Of a stretch of 16,364 nt of DNA, positions 5,954 through 13,380 are shown piece by piece; position 1 is the first letter of the stretch; each line of letters begins with the position of its first letter. The notes beneath the pieces were generated by a model that saw only the letters and a list, made by a program, of their open reading frames with translations, made no database searches and was not told the origin of the DNA. Position numbers and translations under genes: made by a program. The stretch is from an archaeon (GTDB lineage: Archaea; Asgardarchaeota; Hermodarchaeia; Hermodarchaeales; Hermodarchaeaceae): NCBI GenBank assembly GCA_016550425.1, contig JABXGS010000083.1, positions 1 to 16,364 on the forward strand. Direction: 5' to 3'.

Positions 5954-6856
5954 TCATCTTCCAGTTGAAACTTTGTTACGAGTCGGAGTGATATCAATGC
6001 TTAAATCCAAAGCAGGAACCGAATGGGTTAGCCAGCCCACGGAAATGACAGCAACACCGGTTGCAGCATATGATTGGATATTGTCTGCCGTAATATTGCC
6101 TGAAACTTCTAAAATGATAGAAGGGTGCGTTTGACGGAGCTTTTGAACCACCTCTGCCACTTCTCTGGGCGACATGTTATCAAGTAGAATGATATCGGGG
6201 TTTACCTCTGCAACACGTATTGCATCAGCAGTTGTTGTGACTTCAATTTCAATGGGAGAAGTGAAACTGCTGTTTTGCCTTGCCTGTTGGACAGCTTTCA
6301 CTGGGTTCGAATAAAATGCAAGGTGATTATCCTTGATGAGAATAGCATCGTCAAGACGCCAACGGTGTGGGTCACCTCCACCAATAATCACCGCAAGCTT
6401 GTCAAAGAGTCGGAGCAATGGAGCGGTTTTGCGAGTGGCCGCGACTCGAACTGCTGAATTACTTTGTTGGGCGAGTTTCACCAGATTAGCAGTTGCTGTG
6501 GCTATTCCACTCATACGTTGCAGAAGATTTAGTAGGGTCCGTTCAATGGTTAAAAGGCTCGTTGCTCGCCCTTTTACTAGAAGTAATGTGGTATTCGCTT
6601 TGACTTGAGTCCCGTCAGATGTCTTCTGTGTCACGGTGCAGTTGAAGTCTTCGAGAATGGTGGTAGCAATGTTAATTCCTGCAACAACTCCCGATTGACG
6701 AGTGAATAAACGGGCGTGAGCTGATTGATTGGTGGAAATGAGGGCAGTGGTTGTGATGTCTCCAAACCCGATATCTTCATCGAGCATCTCATAGAATTTA
6801 TGAAGAATAAGTTGGGAGGGAATCTCAGCTATCGAGCCTGATTTATTTGGTGTCAT
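5954..6856 (-). CDS. nadC: Nicotinate-nucleotide pyrophosphorylase (quinolinate phosphoribosyltransferase)
   Basis: Converts quinolinate and PRPP to nicotinate mononucleotide, CO2 and pyrophosphate, the second committed step of de novo NAD synthesis. At 300 residues it is slightly longer than usual, with about 15 extra N-terminal residues. Family motifs are in order: EDIGFGDITT (27-36), ERTLLNLLQRMSGIAT (105-120), ATRKTAP (140-146), GGGDPHR (159-165), DDAILIKDNH (169-178), EIEVTT (203-208), LLDNM (224-228) and EVSGNI (250-255). Arg, His, Lys and Asp residues expected for PRPP and quinolinate binding are present. The start ATG 6856 has GAGGG close upstream. It lies 65 bases after nadA and is followed by nadE after six bases. 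Confidence 0.96.
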   Translation of the reverse strand: MTPNKSGSIAEIPSQLILHKFYEMLDEDIGFGDITTTALISTNQSAHARLFTRQSGVVAGINIATTILEDFNCTVTQKTSDGTQVKANTTLLLVKGRATSLLTIERTLLNLLQRMSGIATATANLVKLAQQSNSAVRVAATRKTAPLLRLFDKLAVIIGGGDPHRWRLDDAILIKDNHLAFYSNPVKAVQQARQNSSFTSPIEIEVTTTADAIRVAEVNPDIILLDNMSPREVAEVVQKLRQTHPSIILEVSGNITADNIQSYAATGVAVISVGWLTHSVPALDLSIDITPTRNKVSTGR

Positions 6857-6921
6857 AGACCCTCACTCTGGTTATGGTAGTGATATGACTGCTTCTAAAA
6901 GCCTTCTCTCCTATTGATTTT

Positions 6922-7854
6922 CTAAGCAGTGGAAGTGGTCAAATCAAGCATACGTTGAACGGCGACACGGGCACGTTTTGCTATTGGTTGGGGAACCGTG
7001 ACAAGATATTGATCCTGCACCAAGCTAGCCTTGACTTTCTGAAGAGTGATTTTCTTCATTGCCTTACAAACTGCATAGTCAAGAGCGGGGATGAATTGTT
7101 TTTCTGGGAGTTCCCGACGTAGACGTGTAATTAGATCAATCTCAGTGCAGATAATAAATGTAGATGCAGGGCTGTCACGGGCATACTGCAGCATTTGACC
7201 TGTGGATCCGATGAGGTCTGCCTGTTCTTGGATATTCCATGCACATTCAGGATGAACTAAGAGTTTGGCGTCGGGATGTTCTTGTTTATATGCGAGCGTT
7301 TGTGGATCAAAACTGAAAGTAACATGAACGTGGCAAAATCCATGGTCGGGGATGGGAATGACATCATAACCACAGATATGGCGTGCATATTCAGCCATGT
7401 TTCCATCTGGGCCAAAGAGCACTGGATTCGTATCGAGGCCTTTTAGAATTGTGCAGAGATTAGCTGACGTGCAAATTACATCAGCTTCAGCTTTTGCTTC
7501 TGCAGTGGTGTTGACATATAGGACGACAGGAATCCTTGGATGTTTCTTTTTTGCTTCTCGAATAACATGGGCAGGGAGCTGGGCAGCCATCGGGCAGCGT
7601 GCAGTAATATCTGGTATCAGTATGCGTTTATCTGGATTGAGAATTGCAGCGGTTTCAGCCATAAAGCGTACGCCACAGAAGAGAATAGTCCCCGCGTCAA
7701 TTTGTTGGGCTTTTTGGCATAATCCAAAACTATCTCCAAGGTAATCAGCTATCTCCTGGATCTCAGCGGGTTGATAATTGTGAGCAAAAATAATTGTGTC
7801 TTGGTCTTTGGCTAGTTGCCGAATTTCTCGTTGGAGAGGTGTTAGTGAGCTCAT
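6922..7854 (-). CDS. nadA: Quinolinate synthase A (4Fe-4S)
   Basis: Condenses iminoaspartate with dihydroxyacetone phosphate to quinolinate, the first pathway step present here. At 310 residues it is the short three-domain form typical of archaea and many bacteria. Cluster ligands by family alignment are Cys87 (ITARCPMA), Cys174 (HGFCHVH) and Cys263 (YAVCKAMKKIT). Other conserved features are AHNYQPAEIQEIADYLGDS (24-42), GVRFMAETA (61-69), HPEC (201-204) and a CTE loop near 236. The cluster is oxygen-sensitive, which fits an anaerobic or microaerophilic host. Starts at ATG 7854 and heads the minus-strand NAD operon. Neither an L-aspartate oxidase nor an aspartate dehydrogenase is encoded nearby, so the iminoaspartate source lies elsewhere. 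Confidence 0.96.
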   Translation of the reverse strand: MSSLTPLQREIRQLAKDQDTIIFAHNYQPAEIQEIADYLGDSFGLCQKAQQIDAGTILFCGVRFMAETAAILNPDKRILIPDITARCPMAAQLPAHVIREAKKKHPRIPVVLYVNTTAEAKAEADVICTSANLCTILKGLDTNPVLFGPDGNMAEYARHICGYDVIPIPDHGFCHVHVTFSFDPQTLAYKQEHPDAKLLVHPECAWNIQEQADLIGSTGQMLQYARDSPASTFIICTEIDLITRLRRELPEKQFIPALDYAVCKAMKKITLQKVKASLVQDQYLVTVPQPIAKRARVAVQRMLDLTTSTA

Positions 7855-7911
7855 TGGGTCAACGCCATATTATTTCATCCAGAATGACAAAAACTACGTT
7901 TCCCGTTACAC

Positions 7912-7924
7912 CTTATCCTATAAG
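7912..7924. promoter_or_regulatory. Palindrome over a possible nadA TATA box
   Basis: CTTAT-CCT-ATAAG is a perfect 5-bp inverted repeat. On the minus strand it contains CTTATAGG, which could act as the nadA TATA element and would place the start near 7890. A protein bound here could repress nadA, but the site is short and AT-rich, so chance is a real possibility. Confidence 0.3.
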
Positions 7925-7933
7925 CCTTTGTCT

Positions 7934-7942
7934 CTATATAAT
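7934..7942 (+). promoter_or_regulatory. TATA box for the four-helix membrane protein
   Basis: CTATATAAT is a strong archaeal TATA match. Initiation about 25-30 bases downstream would fall at 7963-7967, right at the TTG start, predicting a leaderless transcript. It is divergent from nadA. Confidence 0.5.
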
Positions 7943-7966
7943 GACGGAAGCTTTTTGTAGCAACAC

Positions 7967-8572
7967 TTGAGAGAGGTTACATACTTTGCTTCTGGGAGTC
8001 CAAAAACCTTGTCAAAAGAATCATCAGAGGAATCAAAAAGCGGTGTTAATCTTGATAGCCTTTTCTCTAAGGCTACGACAGGCACTTTCATTGTTCAACT
8101 TCTGACTCTTCTTGTACTTATCGGAGCTCTAGTTGGTTATGTGTTGGTTCTCACCGGTATCTGGGATTTAATCAAATATAACCAAGACATTGTAGTGTTT
8201 TTGATTTTAATCGGTGGCGCCATTGCCTTTGCAGTATTTATGTTATTTTACGGTTTCTTTGTCCGATTTCACGGACGTATTGAGCGTTTCGTGTTATGTA
8301 AAGGAATCGGTGAAGTTACCGCTGGAAGCCGCGATGGGCAACTAATTCTTTCATTATTTGCGTTTTCCTCTGTGTTTTTCACCCTTGCTGGGATTTATGC
8401 GATCTACTTACTCTGGAAGTACCTTCTTCCTGTGTTATATTTGATTACGAATTCGATCTACCCCAATATCATCGTGCTATGCTTGGCTGTTTTGATGGTA
8501 ACTGTGCTGATTCAATTAGCCTCCCGAATGGTCGGTTCATATGCTCGGAATGTTATTGAGCGAATAACGTAA
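7967..8572 (+). CDS. Four-helix membrane protein, unrecognised
   Basis: A 201-residue protein with a polar, Ser/Glu/Lys-rich N-terminal stretch of about 38 residues, then four hydrophobic segments at about 42-64, 75-98, 126-150 and 166-186. A basic loop (RFHGRIERFVLCKGIGE) separates the second and third segments. No conserved catalytic motif is visible and I cannot assign a family. The start is taken as TTG 7967 because a TATA box lies about 30 bases upstream; a TTG at codon 15 is an alternative. It precedes an FtsX-type permease and ABC ATPase by 87 bases on the same strand and may be an accessory subunit of that transporter, but a separate possible promoter at about 8603 leaves this open. 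Confidence 0.65.
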   Translation: MREVTYFASGSPKTLSKESSEESKSGVNLDSLFSKATTGTFIVQLLTLLVLIGALVGYVLVLTGIWDLIKYNQDIVVFLILIGGAIAFAVFMLFYGFFVRFHGRIERFVLCKGIGEVTAGSRDGQLILSLFAFSSVFFTLAGIYAIYLLWKYLLPVLYLITNSIYPNIIVLCLAVLMVTVLIQLASRMVGSYARNVIERIT

Positions 8573-8602
8573 ATGGACTGATTCAGCCAACGGAGTCAAA
8601 GC

Positions 8603-8612
8603 AGTTTTAAAG
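8603..8612 (+). promoter_or_regulatory. Possible TATA box for the ABC transporter pair
   Basis: AGTTTTAAAG resembles an archaeal TATA box. Initiation near 8635 would give a leader of about 25 bases carrying the AGAGGAAGGA ribosome site of the permease gene. Confidence 0.35.
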
Positions 8613-8659
8613 GGTCTGCCAATAGAGAATACAGACCACATGGTAGAGGAAGGATAACA

Positions 8660-9232
8660 ATGGTATTCCGGATATTTTTCAAAGCCTGGCGGGTTAGTGT
8701 GCGGACAACACGGCGGTTCATTGTGTTTCTTGTCGCTTATGCGATTTTACTTACTTGGATTGCCTTCATCGTCCGACAGTATTTCCTTTCATCAGATCCC
8801 ACATTACCCGTGATTATCGGCTATACCTTGGTTGCTGGAGCGATTATGGGAATTATCTTTTCCTGGTTGCTCGCGCATGCTCGAAAAGACGATATCGCCA
8901 CGTTGAAGTGTGTAGGTTGGTCAAACCATGATATCCGTGAACTGGTCCTAGGTGAAGTCGTCTTCATCACAATCGCCGCTGTGATTACTATTGCCTTATT
9001 AGGAGTTCTTGCTACCGGTATTTACGGATCCATCGCCATCATGCTCACCTTAGACCCATTGGGTAACACGGTTATATTCATCCCAGATACACTTCGATAC
9101 ATTCTGATTAACCCATTTTTCATGTTAATCTCCTTTGCTGCCGTAATGTTTGTACAACTTCCAGGAATTCTCATCCTACTGTGGAGGTCACTACGCATCA
9201 GCCCGATGCAGGCGCTAACCCGACCCGAATAA
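8660..9232 (+). CDS. Minimal FtsX-type ABC transporter permease
   Basis: A 190-residue membrane protein with four predicted helices (about 20-38, 51-71, 97-119, 148-175). The segment RKDDIATLKCVGWSNHDI (75-92), followed by a membrane helix, is the coupling region of FtsX/MacB/LolCE-type permeases, where the cytoplasmic helix contacts the ATPase. The C-terminal SPMQALTRPE is the usual FtsX ending. Unlike MacB or LolC, the stretch between helices one and two is only about a dozen residues, so the large extracytoplasmic domain is absent; the protein corresponds to little more than the FtsX core and probably dimerises. ATG 8660 follows a GAGGAAGGA ribosome site. The ATPase gene begins 16 bases downstream. 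Confidence 0.85.
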   Translation: MVFRIFFKAWRVSVRTTRRFIVFLVAYAILLTWIAFIVRQYFLSSDPTLPVIIGYTLVAGAIMGIIFSWLLAHARKDDIATLKCVGWSNHDIRELVLGEVVFITIAAVITIALLGVLATGIYGSIAIMLTLDPLGNTVIFIPDTLRYILINPFFMLISFAAVMFVQLPGILILLWRSLRISPMQALTRPE

Positions 9233-9248
9233 AGGAGGATACTAAGAT

Positions 9249-9932
9249 ATGCCTGACGATGTTATTGTGGCACAAAATATTCAAAAAGAATATCGACGCG
9301 GTCGTGAAATCATTCATGCCTTGCGGGACATCAACCTCACCATTCGATCTGGTGAATTCATTGTCGTTGAAGGCAAAAGCGGGTGTGGTAAAACCACGCT
9401 CCTAAATGTCTTATCCGGCCTCGATCGCCCCACGGACGGACGAATTATCTTCGACCAAATGGATCTTACCGTCGTTGATGAAAGAATTCTCCCCAAAATT
9501 CGCCAAGAAAAAATCGGGTTCATCTTCCAACTGTTCAACCTGATCTCCACAATGACTGTGTACGAAAATGTCGCTGCGCCCCTGTGGCCAACGAACCTTA
9601 AAGGCAAAGAAATTGAGGACAAAGCGATGGAGGTCATTCGGGCTGTTGACATGGTGGAACGCAAGGATCATATTCCTCGCCAGTTATCCGGAGGCGAACA
9701 ACAGCGCACCGCTATTGCACGCGCTTTAGTTAATAGACCCAAAGTAGTATTTGCTGATGAACCTACAGGTGATCTTGATACCAAAACCGGCGCAAGTATC
9801 ATGCAGCTTCTACGCAAACTCAACAAACAAGAAAAAATCACCTTCGTCGTGGTAACCCATGACCAAGAACTCGTCAGCTATGCAGACCGACACTTCACCA
9901 TGTCAGATGGTCGCATCAGCGGTGGACGCTGA
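9249..9932 (+). CDS. ABC transporter ATP-binding protein, LolD/MacB type
   Basis: A 227-residue ATPase that would power the adjacent FtsX-type permease. Motifs are complete: Walker [10 protein letters not shown] (42-50), Q-loop Gln94 in FQLFNL, signature LSGGEQQ (146-152), Walker B VVFADEP (166-172), D-loop GDLD (174-177) and switch His204. The sequence is of the LolD/MacB/FtsE class, which drives mechanical or lipid/peptide extrusion rather than solute import. Strong GGAGG at 9234-9238 lies ten bases before ATG 9249. The stop is followed by a short inverted repeat (GCTGA/TCAGC, 9928-9949) with no T-tract. Substrate is unknown; no binding protein is encoded next to it. Confidence 0.95.
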   Translation: MPDDVIVAQNIQKEYRRGREIIHALRDINLTIRSGEFIVVEGKSGCGKTTLLNVLSGLDRPTDGRIIFDQMDLTVVDERILPKIRQEKIGFIFQLFNLISTMTVYENVAAPLWPTNLKGKEIEDKAMEVIRAVDMVERKDHIPRQLSGGEQQRTAIARALVNRPKVVFADEPTGDLDTKTGASIMQLLRKLNKQEKITFVVVTHDQELVSYADRHFTMSDGRISGGR

Positions 9933-10000
9933 TAACCCTAAGGCTCAGCAAAATAACCTCCTATAGCAAGCAATTTTGACTAGTTTAGGATTGAGGTTTG

Positions 10001-11107
10001 TTATTCTTTGGATTTTTCGAGCTCTTTTCGTCGTTTGGTAATTAATGAATACATTTCTTCGAAGGTATCAGGGGGTTCATACATTTCATCTTTCTTTTCG
10101 AGTTGTACTGCATCGGAAGGACAATTTGCAACGCATACCCCACAACCGATGCACCGATCTAAATTAATCTTTGAAATTTCATTTTCAAGTGTTAATGCAT
10201 CCATCTGACACAAGTCGACACATGTTCCACAACCAGTGCATAAATCGGGATCTACTTTAGCAAAGTAATTTGCATGAAAATAATCAATGGGACGTGGAGC
10301 TGTCTTGGCGCTTTCTAGGAGCCCACAGCAGCAGCCACAACAGCTGCACACGAATTCAATATTTTTCGAGTTACTCGGTTGGAGGACTAAACCCTCGTCT
10401 TGATTTTGTTTTAATATCGTTAGCATTTCTTCTTTGGAAACCTCATGACCCCAACCGAAATCCGTATACGCAGTGGCAAACTTGCCGACGCCAAAACAGA
10501 GTTCCCGACGATTGGTGGCCTTACATGGATCCCCATCAAGGTCTTTCACTTGTCGACAAATACAATTAATGATTACAAAGGGTCCATCCGACTCATTGAT
10601 GAGATGACGAATATTGTCATATTGAGCCACACTATCTTCGCGTTGAATGCTTTCCCCAATGGGAATGGTTCGCAATTGGGAGATGCCAGTACGCTGTATT
10701 TCTTGAACAGGGGGTGAGTTGTAGTAGTTTTGCATATCAGCTAGCAGTTCGGGTGTGAGTTTGTCTACCTGATATTCGAAAATGCCAATAGCCCAAAGTG
10801 CATTACCAAAATATTTGGTGTTTCCTTCCCTGTAATAGCTGATAACACCCTTTCTCGCCATTTCTTCCAAGGTGGCTGCTAACTCCTGTTTTGAAATTCC
10901 CATCTCCGCTAGGCGAGGAAAAATCTCTTCCACCGTTTCAGAAGCGAGGGGCGTAAATCGAAGCTTCGTCGCAATCTTGGCTTCTTTCGGTTTGAACAGA
11001 CGTTTTAGCAGCTGAATCTCTGCACCACCTTTCCTAGCCGGAAACCTAACTGGAAATTGATCCATGTGCTGTTGCAATGCCCGATATACATCATCTTCTT
11101 CAGTCAT
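10001..11107 (-). CDS. Multi-cluster 4Fe-4S protein with N-terminal winged helix
   Basis: A 368-residue cytosolic protein. Residues about 45-105 form a winged-helix-like module (VEEIFPRLAEMGISKQELAATLEEMARKG, then a YREGNTKYF wing). The centre holds CIC...C...C (182, 184, 195, 204) and the unusual VCSCCGCCCG (Cys254, 256, 257, 259, 260, 261). Two classic ferredoxin motifs follow: Cys290/293/296/300 and Cys319/322/325/329, each CxxCxxCxxxC, together binding two 4Fe-4S clusters. This architecture recurs in anaerobic archaea and bacteria as an uncharacterised ferredoxin-like protein. The winged helix may mediate protein contact rather than DNA binding. The start ATG 11107 has GAGGG upstream. It probably acts in electron transfer; the partner is unknown. 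Confidence 0.85.
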   Translation of the reverse strand: MTEEDDVYRALQQHMDQFPVRFPARKGGAEIQLLKRLFKPKEAKIATKLRFTPLASETVEEIFPRLAEMGISKQELAATLEEMARKGVISYYREGNTKYFGNALWAIGIFEYQVDKLTPELLADMQNYYNSPPVQEIQRTGISQLRTIPIGESIQREDSVAQYDNIRHLINESDGPFVIINCICRQVKDLDGDPCKATNRRELCFGVGKFATAYTDFGWGHEVSKEEMLTILKQNQDEGLVLQPSNSKNIEFVCSCCGCCCGLLESAKTAPRPIDYFHANYFAKVDPDLCTGCGTCVDLCQMDALTLENEISKINLDRCIGCGVCVANCPSDAVQLEKKDEMYEPPDTFEEMYSLITKRRKELEKSKE

Positions 11108-11203
11108 TGTTAACCCTCAATGGATTTATGGCTATTACACCCAATTTGAATTAATGTGTGTTTTCCCTTCGAGGTCAGAGTTAAATCACCTGGTTTCTCG
11201 TGA

Positions 11204-11241
11204 AAGAAAAAGAAGGTCAGAGGGACGGGAGTCCATCCCTC
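11204..11241 (-). terminator. Hairpin and T-tract terminator after the dodecin gene
   Basis: On the minus strand, GAGGGA (11241-11236) and TCCCTC (11225-11220) form a stem with a ten-base loop, followed by a pyrimidine run rich in T (CTTCTTTTTCTTTC, 11215-11202). It lies just past the dodecin stop and would separate it from the Fe-S gene. Confidence 0.5.
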
Positions 11242-11252
11242 CACCCTGAAGA

Positions 11253-11465
11253 TTATTCTCTGACGCCTTCAATCATGAAAGCGATTTTAACAGTTGCACG
11301 ATATTCGACGATTTTGCCATCTTTGACCACTGCCGTCATACCAACAACGTCAGCACCATGAAGTCCCCGAAGTGTCTTGGCAGCCGTCATCACGGCTTGA
11401 TTAGCAGCGTCTTCCCAGCTTTTCGTCGAATTGCCTACCAGTTCAATGACTTTGATGACACCCAT
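11253..11465 (-). CDS. Dodecin, flavin-binding storage protein
   Basis: A 70-residue protein (from ATG 11465) of the dodecin family. These form hollow dodecamers that bind flavins in pairs and buffer free riboflavin, FMN or FAD. Visible family features are the N-terminal strand VIKVIELVGNS, the helix SWEDAANQAVMTAAKTL with its conserved Trp, which stacks on the isoalloxazine ring in haloarchaeal dodecin, and the strand pattern GMTAVVKDGKIVEYRATVKIAFMIE. Length is normal. ATG 11465 is preferred over a TTG two codons upstream because GAGGT lies nine bases before it and a TATA-like box about 22 bases before it. The neighbouring FMN-type glutamate-synthase-like protein makes a flavin-supply role plausible. 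Confidence 0.93.
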   Translation of the reverse strand: MGVIKVIELVGNSTKSWEDAANQAVMTAAKTLRGLHGADVVGMTAVVKDGKIVEYRATVKIAFMIEGVRE

Positions 11466-11483
11466 TGACAAAACCTCGCACCC

Positions 11484-11491
11484 TATTTAAT
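11484..11491 (-). promoter_or_regulatory. TATA box of the dodecin gene
   Basis: On the minus strand this reads ATTAAATA followed by GGG. Its distance to ATG 11465 predicts a very short leader or none. Confidence 0.45.
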
Positions 11492-11562
11492 GATAAGTCA
11501 GCTTAAGGTTTTCTATCTCCAAAGACATACAAGTTCAAGAATCAGAACCAAACAACCAAAGT

Positions 11563-11571
11563 CTTTTTAAC
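11563..11571 (+). promoter_or_regulatory. Possible TATA box of the glutamate-synthase-like gene
   Basis: CTTTTTAAC resembles a TATA box; initiation near 11595 would leave a leader of about 40-50 bases. The 165 bases between the two divergent genes show nothing else I can support. Confidence 0.35.
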
Positions 11572-11645
11572 TCAACCATCTAAACGCAAACACCCTTTAC
11601 GATTGTAAAGACCCCACGACAGAAGCAAACATGAGGTTTATCGTG

Positions 11646-13229
11646 ATGGATGATAGTCAATTAAACGCACGATCCACCGATGGTACCGCCCTCCGTACAC
11701 GGGACCCCAACCCGGTCAGCGGAATGTGCGGCATATGTATCCGGGACTGCAAAGTCCTCTGCATGATCAGCAAATCTGCGTTCCGGGGCCACGAAGTTCT
11801 CTATCCGACGAATGAGTACTTCGGACAGAGCACGGCTTCCGCGAACAAAGACTTTGGACTCGACTGGTCAAACTTTCAACTCCTCGCCGCACTTCAAGGT
11901 GCCGAAGGAATCGAAGCCAATTCGGATAAAGCACTATTTCCCAATGCTGACGCCTCCACCTCCGTAGGCGGCATTCCCCTCAAGCTCCCGATGCTCATTG
12001 CTGGGCTCGGATCCACCGCAGTGGCCAAGAACCACTGGGAAGGCATTTCCATGGGTTCTGCTATGGCTGGCACCATCCAAACGGTTGGAGAGAATGTAGT
12101 GGCCATGGATAGTAATAGTGTGATTACGAATGGTGAGATTACGAAAGCACCAGATCTGAAGTTCCGTGTTGATTCATACCGGAAGTTCTGGGATGGTAAA
12201 CATGGTGACATCGTGATTCAGACGAATGTTGAAGACCAACGGCTTGGGGTTGATGTGTATGCGATTTCCAAGCTGGATGTGAATGTGATTGAACGGAAGT
12301 GGGGGCAGGGTGCCAAGTCGATTGGCGGTGAGGTCCGTCTGAAGACAATTGAACGGGCTAAGCTGCTTAAGAGTCGTGGGTACATTGTCCTCCCTGACCC
12401 TGAAGATCCCGTAGTTCAAGAAGCCTTCAAGGCAGGCACCTTCAAGACCTTTGAACGCCACAGTCGTGTTGGTATGCCTGACTTGAGTTGTATTGAAGAC
12501 CTTGAATGGCTCCGCGAGCAAGGGGCAAAGAAAGTCTTCCTGAAGACTGGTGCGTATCGCCCAGCGGCGACGGCGTTTGCTCTCAAAGTTGCTAGCGAAG
12601 GCAAGGTTGATATGCTCACCGTTGATGGAGCTGGTGGTGGAACGGGTATGAGCCCGATGGCTCATATGAACGAATTGAGTACGCCGACTGTATATCTTGC
12701 AGCACAGGTGTTGAAAGGGTGCCAGATTTTGAAGAAGAAGGGTAAGCATATCCCTGATATTTCGATTGCTGGTGGATTTATCCATGAAGCCCAAATTGTC
12801 AAGGCAATTGCCATGAGCAACTTTGGCGATGGTCCCTTCTTTAAATCGGTTGCTGTCGCTCGTTCACCACTCACAGCGGCTATGAAGTCAGATTATTTCG
12901 TGGAATTAGCGAAAAATGGGCAATTGCCCAAGAGCTTCGTGGAAGACTATGGGGACGATCCAGAGCAATTCTTCATTGCTTCTGCTGATCTGAAACACGA
13001 ATATGGTGATCGATATAAGGAAATTCCGAAACCCGCCATTGGTGTCTATACCTATTTTGACCGGATTCGCACTGGTATTCAGCAGTTGATTGCTGGGATG
13101 CGGAAGTTCAAGGTGGACCTTATCGATCGAAATGATCTGATGGCGCTCACGCCCCTTGCGGCTGAGGTTACTGGGATTCGGATGCCTCATCAAATTGAGG
13201 CTGATGTTTTCGATCAGATGCTTGGCTGA
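11646..13229 (+). CDS. Glutamate-synthase-like FMN-binding protein, stand-alone
   Basis: About 527 residues from ATG 11646, chosen because GAGG lies nine bases upstream; the frame also has an ATG at 11631 (532 residues, numbering used here). Residues about 110-420 form a glutamate synthase FMN barrel: KWGQGAKSIGG (223-233), FLKTGAYRPAATAFALKVASEG (residues 303-324), DMLTVDGAGGGTGMSP (327-342) and PDISIAGGF (375-383). There is no glutaminase domain. The usual 3Fe-4S cysteine stretch after the last barrel strand is missing, while an N-terminal MCGICIRDCKVLC (Cys33, 36, 40, 44) could hold an Fe-S cluster or zinc. It may be a flavin oxidoreductase of related chemistry rather than a true glutamate synthase. 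A hairpin terminator ends the gene. Codon choice shifts near 12060. Confidence 0.85.
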   Translation: MDDSQLNARSTDGTALRTRDPNPVSGMCGICIRDCKVLCMISKSAFRGHEVLYPTNEYFGQSTASANKDFGLDWSNFQLLAALQGAEGIEANSDKALFPNADASTSVGGIPLKLPMLIAGLGSTAVAKNHWEGISMGSAMAGTIQTVGENVVAMDSNSVITNGEITKAPDLKFRVDSYRKFWDGKHGDIVIQTNVEDQRLGVDVYAISKLDVNVIERKWGQGAKSIGGEVRLKTIERAKLLKSRGYIVLPDPEDPVVQEAFKAGTFKTFERHSRVGMPDLSCIEDLEWLREQGAKKVFLKTGAYRPAATAFALKVASEGKVDMLTVDGAGGGTGMSPMAHMNELSTPTVYLAAQVLKGCQILKKKGKHIPDISIAGGFIHEAQIVKAIAMSNFGDGPFFKSVAVARSPLTAAMKSDYFVELAKNGQLPKSFVEDYGDDPEQFFIASADLKHEYGDRYKEIPKPAIGVYTYFDRIRTGIQQLIAGMRKFKVDLIDRNDLMALTPLAAEVTGIRMPHQIEADVFDQMLG

Positions 13230-13263
13230 GAGACCACTTCTCAGCCCCTTTTCTCTTTTTTCT
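13224..13263 (+). terminator. Strong hairpin and T-tract terminator
   Basis: GGCTGAGA (13224-13231) and TCTCAGCC (13239-13246) form a perfect 8-bp stem with a 7-base loop, followed by a long T-rich run (CCTTTTCTCTTTTTTC). The stop codon of the upstream gene lies inside the stem. Confidence 0.75.
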
Positions 13264-13380
13264 TTATTGTTTTCAAAATTTAGTTAAGGATAGATTGACC
13301 AAATGCTAGGGAACTTTTGAGTGGTGCTACTTGTCTGATGAGTAACTCTAGTCAAACAATGGCATCAAATCTTATTTGAA

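Noticed and set aside
9928..9949. GCTGA/TCAGC inverted repeat after the ABC ATPase as a terminator
   Set aside because: The stem is only five pairs and no T-tract follows on either strand.
12174..12794. 206-codon antisense open frame inside the glutamate-synthase-like gene
   Set aside because: It has no domain features and the sense strand encodes a clear enzyme.
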